A DNA stretch of 64,000 bases from Haloplanus salinarum (GTDB lineage Archaea; Halobacteriota; Halobacteria; Halobacteriales; Haloferacaceae): the NCBI RefSeq assembly GCF_024498175.1, contig NZ_CP101823.1, positions 124,001 to 188,000 of the forward strand. Direction: 5' to 3'. A model generated the notes under the pieces. That model was given only the letters and a program-made list of their open reading frames with translations, ran no database searches and was not told the DNA's origin. The position numbers and the translations under genes were made by a program. Of this stretch, positions 60,962 to 64,000 are shown one piece after another (positions within the stretch are counted from its first letter, which is position 1; the number at the start of each line of letters is the position of its first letter).

Positions 60962-63124
60962 ATGGACAGCGAGATTCTGGACGCGGTGACCGAGTGGGGA
61001 GCTCGCCCCGTCTCCGACGGCGTTGCCGGGTTGTACGACCTCGCTGACGAGGAGTTCTCGGGGGCCGTCACCGACGGTACTGCCTGGACGTTCGTCCTCA
61101 ACGGTCGGTATCTGGGAGTGTTCGACGGCGACGTCCACGACTTCGAGGACGCGTCGCTGACGGCCTACACCGCCCCCGACGTCTCCCTCCCGCTCCTCTA
61201 TGCGATGCGGGCCCGCGGCGGCCAAACCCGCGGTCAGTATTACTCCAACGAGACGCCGCTGACCGAGATCGACGAGACGCTCTCCTCGGGGAACTTCGTC
61301 GGCTACGTCGAACTCTCGGAGAACGTCCTCTCCGGGGATTACTACGTCGTCTACTACGGCGGTCGGTCGCTCCCGGTCGCCTACGTTGGCAACAGCCGAC
61401 GCCTCCTGACGGGCGACGAGGCGTTCGAACGCGCGGCCGACGAGGTGGGCATCTACTCGGTCGTCGACGCCGACGTCGACATCGTCGAGTTGCCGGAACC
61501 GGACCCGCGCGAGACGGACGACGCCGGCGCGGGCGCCGGTGCCGGTGGGGCGGCCGGTGCCGCGGCCACCACGACCGACGCCGCCGGGGCGGACGCGCCC
61601 GCCGACGCCGCGGACGACGTCGCGTTCGACGACGTCGACACCGGCGACGGGACGACCCCCGCCGGAACGGGTCCCGACGACGCCGCGGACGGCGCCTTCG
61701 CCGACGCGACGACGGATCACCGGTCGGCGGACGCGGACGCTGCGGACGAGGCCGATACCGACGCGCCGACCCCCGACTGGGCGACGCCGGAGGTGGCCAC
61801 CGACGACGCGGACGACGAGGCCACAGGGGAGGAGACGGCCGCCGGCGTGGACACGAACGCCGACGCGGCCCCGGAGGACGAGGAGACGGACGCCGAGGCG
61901 GACGCGAACGCCGACGCGGCCCCGGAGGGTGGGACCTCCGCCGCGGCCGACGGGGCCGACGAGCCTGCCGCGGACGACGCGGCGTCGGCGATGGACGCGG
62001 GGACGGTGACCACCGAGGACGTGGCGCTGGAGCCGGCGACAAACGAGGAAGCCGGGGATCCGACGGACGGGGACGGAACGGCCGACGAGGCGGCCGACGC
62101 GGACGCGACGGGCGACGGTGCGACGGACGCCGAACCGACGGGGGCCGACGAGGCCACCGACGCGGACGCGACGGACGACGGGACCGCCGACGGGGTGACG
62201 GCCGACCAGGTCGCCCGGTTGCGACACGAACTCGAGGCCGTCCGCGAGGCGAAATCGGAGGTCGAGGCCGAGCGCGACCGGATCGCGAGCGAGCGCGACG
62301 AGCACCGCGCCGCGGTCGAGCGTCTGCAGGAGCGCGTGGCCGAGTTGGAGGCCGAGATCGAACGTCTGGAGGACGACGACGCCGCGGCCGTGGCCACAGA
62401 CCGGACGCTCACGCCCGCGGAGGCGCTCGCGGGGACGAACCTGTTCGTCCGGTACGAGGACAAGACCGCGGGGACGCTCGAACGCGCCGCACAGGGTCGG
62501 ATCGACGCGTCGACGCTCCGCGACAACCTCCGGATCGACCACCACACCGAGTTCGAGACGGAGGGCTTGGCCGTCGACGGCCGGCCGTTCGAGGCGTTCC
62601 TCCGCGGGACGACCGAACACCGGTTCGTCGAGTGGCTGTTGACCGCGCTGACCTACGAGATCAGGCAGACCGACACGCGGGCGGGGCTCTCGAAGCTGTA
62701 CGAGGCCATCGAGCGGATCGACCGCATCGACCTCGGCGGCGAGGTCGACGTGTCGGCAGAGACCCGTCCGGAGGCGACGTCCGAGTCCTTCGACGTGGTC
62801 TTCCGGGACAAGATGGGCGATCCGCTGTTCGTCGCCGCCATCGAGGATGATCGTGACCCGACCACGGCCTCGGCCGTCGAGGAACTGATCGAGAGCGCGA
62901 GTCGCGTGAGCGAGACGGCGACGACGCTCGCGGGTGCCTTCTTCGTCTCGACGAGCTTCTTCGAGTCGGCGGCGATGAAAGCCGTGGTCGATGCCACCCG
63001 TGGCGGCCTGTTCAGTCGGAGCTCTCGACGGAGTTACGTAAAGCTCTCACGGAAGTCGGGGTTCCACCTGTGCTTGGTCGAGGCGCGAGACGACGATCTC
63101 TTTTTGACCGTACCGGACCTCTAA
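60962..63124 (+). CDS. Large haloarchaeal protein with disordered linker, coiled coil and C-terminal domain
   Basis: A 720-residue protein. A conserved N-terminal domain (1-180) includes NFVGYVELSENVLSGDYYVV. A long Asp/Ala/Thr-rich linker (about 185-410) carries internal near-repeats (for example AACGCCGACGCGGCCCCGG twice). A coiled coil (about 415-475; EAKSEVEAERDRIASERDEH) follows. The C-terminal domain (about 480-720) includes ESFDVVFRDKMGDPLFVAAI, which may be a nuclease-like fold, though this is unproven. The family is known in haloarchaea but its role is not. Confidence 0.82.
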   Translation: MDSEILDAVTEWGARPVSDGVAGLYDLADEEFSGAVTDGTAWTFVLNGRYLGVFDGDVHDFEDASLTAYTAPDVSLPLLYAMRARGGQTRGQYYSNETPLTEIDETLSSGNFVGYVELSENVLSGDYYVVYYGGRSLPVAYVGNSRRLLTGDEAFERAADEVGIYSVVDADVDIVELPEPDPRETDDAGAGAGAGGAAGAAATTTDAAGADAPADAADDVAFDDVDTGDGTTPAGTGPDDAADGAFADATTDHRSADADAADEADTDAPTPDWATPEVATDDADDEATGEETAAGVDTNADAAPEDEETDAEADANADAAPEGGTSAAADGADEPAADDAASAMDAGTVTTEDVALEPATNEEAGDPTDGDGTADEAADADATGDGATDAEPTGADEATDADATDDGTADGVTADQVARLRHELEAVREAKSEVEAERDRIASERDEHRAAVERLQERVAELEAEIERLEDDDAAAVATDRTLTPAEALAGTNLFVRYEDKTAGTLERAAQGRIDASTLRDNLRIDHHTEFETEGLAVDGRPFEAFLRGTTEHRFVEWLLTALTYEIRQTDTRAGLSKLYEAIERIDRIDLGGEVDVSAETRPEATSESFDVVFRDKMGDPLFVAAIEDDRDPTTASAVEELIESASRVSETATTLAGAFFVSTSFFESAAMKAVVDATRGGLFSRSSRRSYVKLSRKSGFHLCLVEARDDDLFLTVPDL

Positions 63125-63426
63125 CTCTGGATCTCGGCCGTCTCTTCGATCTTCATCGAGTCGAGTTTGTCGACGATGGAGTCGATCTTCTCGTCGAGTT
63201 CGTCGACGAAGTCGGCGGTGTCCTCGGTGGTGATCGCTCCCTGGCTCGACGGCTCGATGAGGTTCTCCTCCTCGAGGACTCGCAGGGAGTACCGGACCTT
63301 GTGATGCGGGTAACCCGTCTCGTTGGACATCTTCACGATCCCGATGGGTTCGTTGCCGATGACCATCTTCAACACCTGAAGATGGCGTTCCAGCATATCG
63401 ACTTCTTTTTCGAGCCTGTCTATCAT
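63121..63426 (-). CDS. Winged-helix/HTH protein
   Basis: A 101-residue protein. A short N-terminal coiled segment precedes a helix-turn-helix/winged-helix region (GIVKMSNETGYPHHKVRYSL then RVLEEENLIEPSSQG). A C-terminal helix follows. It is likely a small transcriptional regulator. A TATA box (CTTTTAAAAC) at about 63451-63460 lies 26-30 nt upstream. Its stop overlaps the stop of the convergent large gene. Confidence 0.85.
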   Translation of the reverse strand: MIDRLEKEVDMLERHLQVLKMVIGNEPIGIVKMSNETGYPHHKVRYSLRVLEEENLIEPSSQGAITTEDTADFVDELDEKIDSIVDKLDSMKIEETAEIQS

Positions 63427-63574
63427 GACACTTGTTAACTTGTCGTAGCGGGTTTTAAAAGTTGCTGTGAGACCCGGCGGCTCGGAAGCGGACGCTCTCA
63501 GGTGCGCGTTGGGAGTAGTTAACGCTTCGGGTCGCGGCCGGCGTCCCCGCGTCTCGGTCGGCGTGAGCGTATCG

Positions 63575-63605
63575 TAATCGGTTTAGCGAGGGGGATGGAA
63601 TCCCC
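63575..63605 (+). promoter_or_regulatory. purA promoter with hairpin or operator
   Basis: A TATA-like GGTTTAGC lies at about 63580-63587. A short inverted repeat GGGGAT-GGA-ATCCCC at 63591-63605 sits between the TATA box and the predicted start. It could be a repressor site or a leader hairpin. Confidence 0.4.
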
Positions 63606-63613
63606 GATCGGAC

Positions 63614-64000
63614 ATGACTGTCACCATCGTCGGATCCCAGCTCGGAGACGAGGGCAAAGGTGCCCTCGTCGACCTGTGGGGTGGGAACGCCGACATCGTG
63701 GTCCGGTACCAAGGCGGGGACAACGCCGGCCACACCGTCGTCGAGGATGGCGAGGAGTACAAGCTGTCGCTGGTGCCGAGCGGTGCCGTCCGCGGGAAGA
63801 CGGGGGTCCTCGGCAACGGCTGTGTCGTCAACCCGCGCACGCTGTTCGAGGAAATCGACACCCTCCGGGAGCGGGGACTCGACCCCGACGTCCGCGTCGC
63901 GCGCCGTGCACACGTCATCATGCCGTACCACCGCGTCCTCGACGGCATCGAGGAGGACGTCAAAAGCGACGACGACCTGGCGGCCGGCACCACGGGTCGT
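63614..64000 (+). CDS. purA: Adenylosuccinate synthetase, 3'-truncated by the window edge
   Basis: Joins IMP and aspartate using GTP, the first committed step to AMP. The first 129 residues are here: the P-loop VGSQLGDEGKGALVDLWG, YQGGDNAGHTVV and LGNGCVVNPRTLFEEID are typical of PurA. The rest lies beyond 64000. A possible operator-like inverted repeat precedes the start. Confidence 0.95.
   Translation, partial: MTVTIVGSQLGDEGKGALVDLWGGNADIVVRYQGGDNAGHTVVEDGEEYKLSLVPSGAVRGKTGVLGNGCVVNPRTLFEEIDTLRERGLDPDVRVARRAHVIMPYHRVLDGIEEDVKSDDDLAAGTTGR

Overview
The window is a GC-rich (roughly 65-70%) piece of a halophilic archaeal chromosome (class Halobacteria). Proteins are acidic and rich in Asp, Glu and Ala. 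Many genes have an AT-rich TATA-like box about 25-30 nt before the start codon, which fits leaderless mRNAs. Archaeal-specific genes include RPA3/Rpap3, TFE, Tfx, L40e, GGGP synthase, pantoate kinase and 4-phosphopantoate-beta-alanine ligase. No rRNA, CRISPR array or complete insertion sequence is visible. The first and last genes run off the ends.

Layout. 1-8.4 kb: an ornithine-cyclodeaminase-family gene (5' end missing), leuS, two orphan membrane or PAS histidine kinases flanking pheA, and hisH. 8.4-15.8 kb: a housekeeping block with uracil-DNA glycosylase, a DUF99 protein, an MBL hydrolase, L40e, a TRAM protein, Tfx, a mannose-1-phosphate guanylyltransferase and the rpa3-rpap3 pair. 15.9-16.3 kb: a tRNA-His gene followed by three tandem units that each end in the same 22-nt 3' end of the tRNA gene. 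16.5-25.1 kb: a Tat-exported protein, an AI-2E family permease, an S2P-CBS protease, a pyrophosphatase with a Tat signal, a cupin, a Ski2-like helicase and an EamA permease, with three copies of an 85-bp palindrome between genes. 25.1-30.7 kb: an acyl-CoA dehydrogenase/carboxylase/MaoC operon and a lone ilvB with a candidate leader peptide. 30.7-34.1 kb: a membrane-protein gene broken by a TAG, a type IV pilin flanked by a direct duplication of the gatB 5' end, and gatB. 34.2-42 kb: topA, GGGP synthase, an enolase-superfamily enzyme, aspS and two CoA-pathway genes. 42-53 kb: a membrane molybdopterin oxidoreductase, an aminotransferase, a methyltransferase, metG, pyk, nfeD-like, tfe, a DUF2110-like protein, a lipoprotein, a CinA-like protein and a 36-residue antisense microprotein. 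53-64 kb: an NAD-kinase-like protein, a PhoU/AbrB regulator, a LEA-like protein, squalene/phytoene synthase, heme-copper oxidase subunit III, a CDGSH protein, a large coiled-coil protein, an HTH regulator and the start of purA.

The most interesting non-gene signals are these. (1) A candidate ilvB leader peptide (30536-30613) rich in Val and Ile, with its own TATA box and a hairpin over its stop codon. (2) A family of 85-bp palindromes at 8.4, 17.5, 21.3, 25.0, 38.7 and 42.0 kb. Their edges usually carry the stop codon of the gene before them. In one case the element fills a whole intergenic gap, including the next start codon. In another it gives two convergent proteins the same C-terminus. 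(3) The tRNA-His 3'-end repeat array. (4) The pilin insertion flanked by a gatB duplication.
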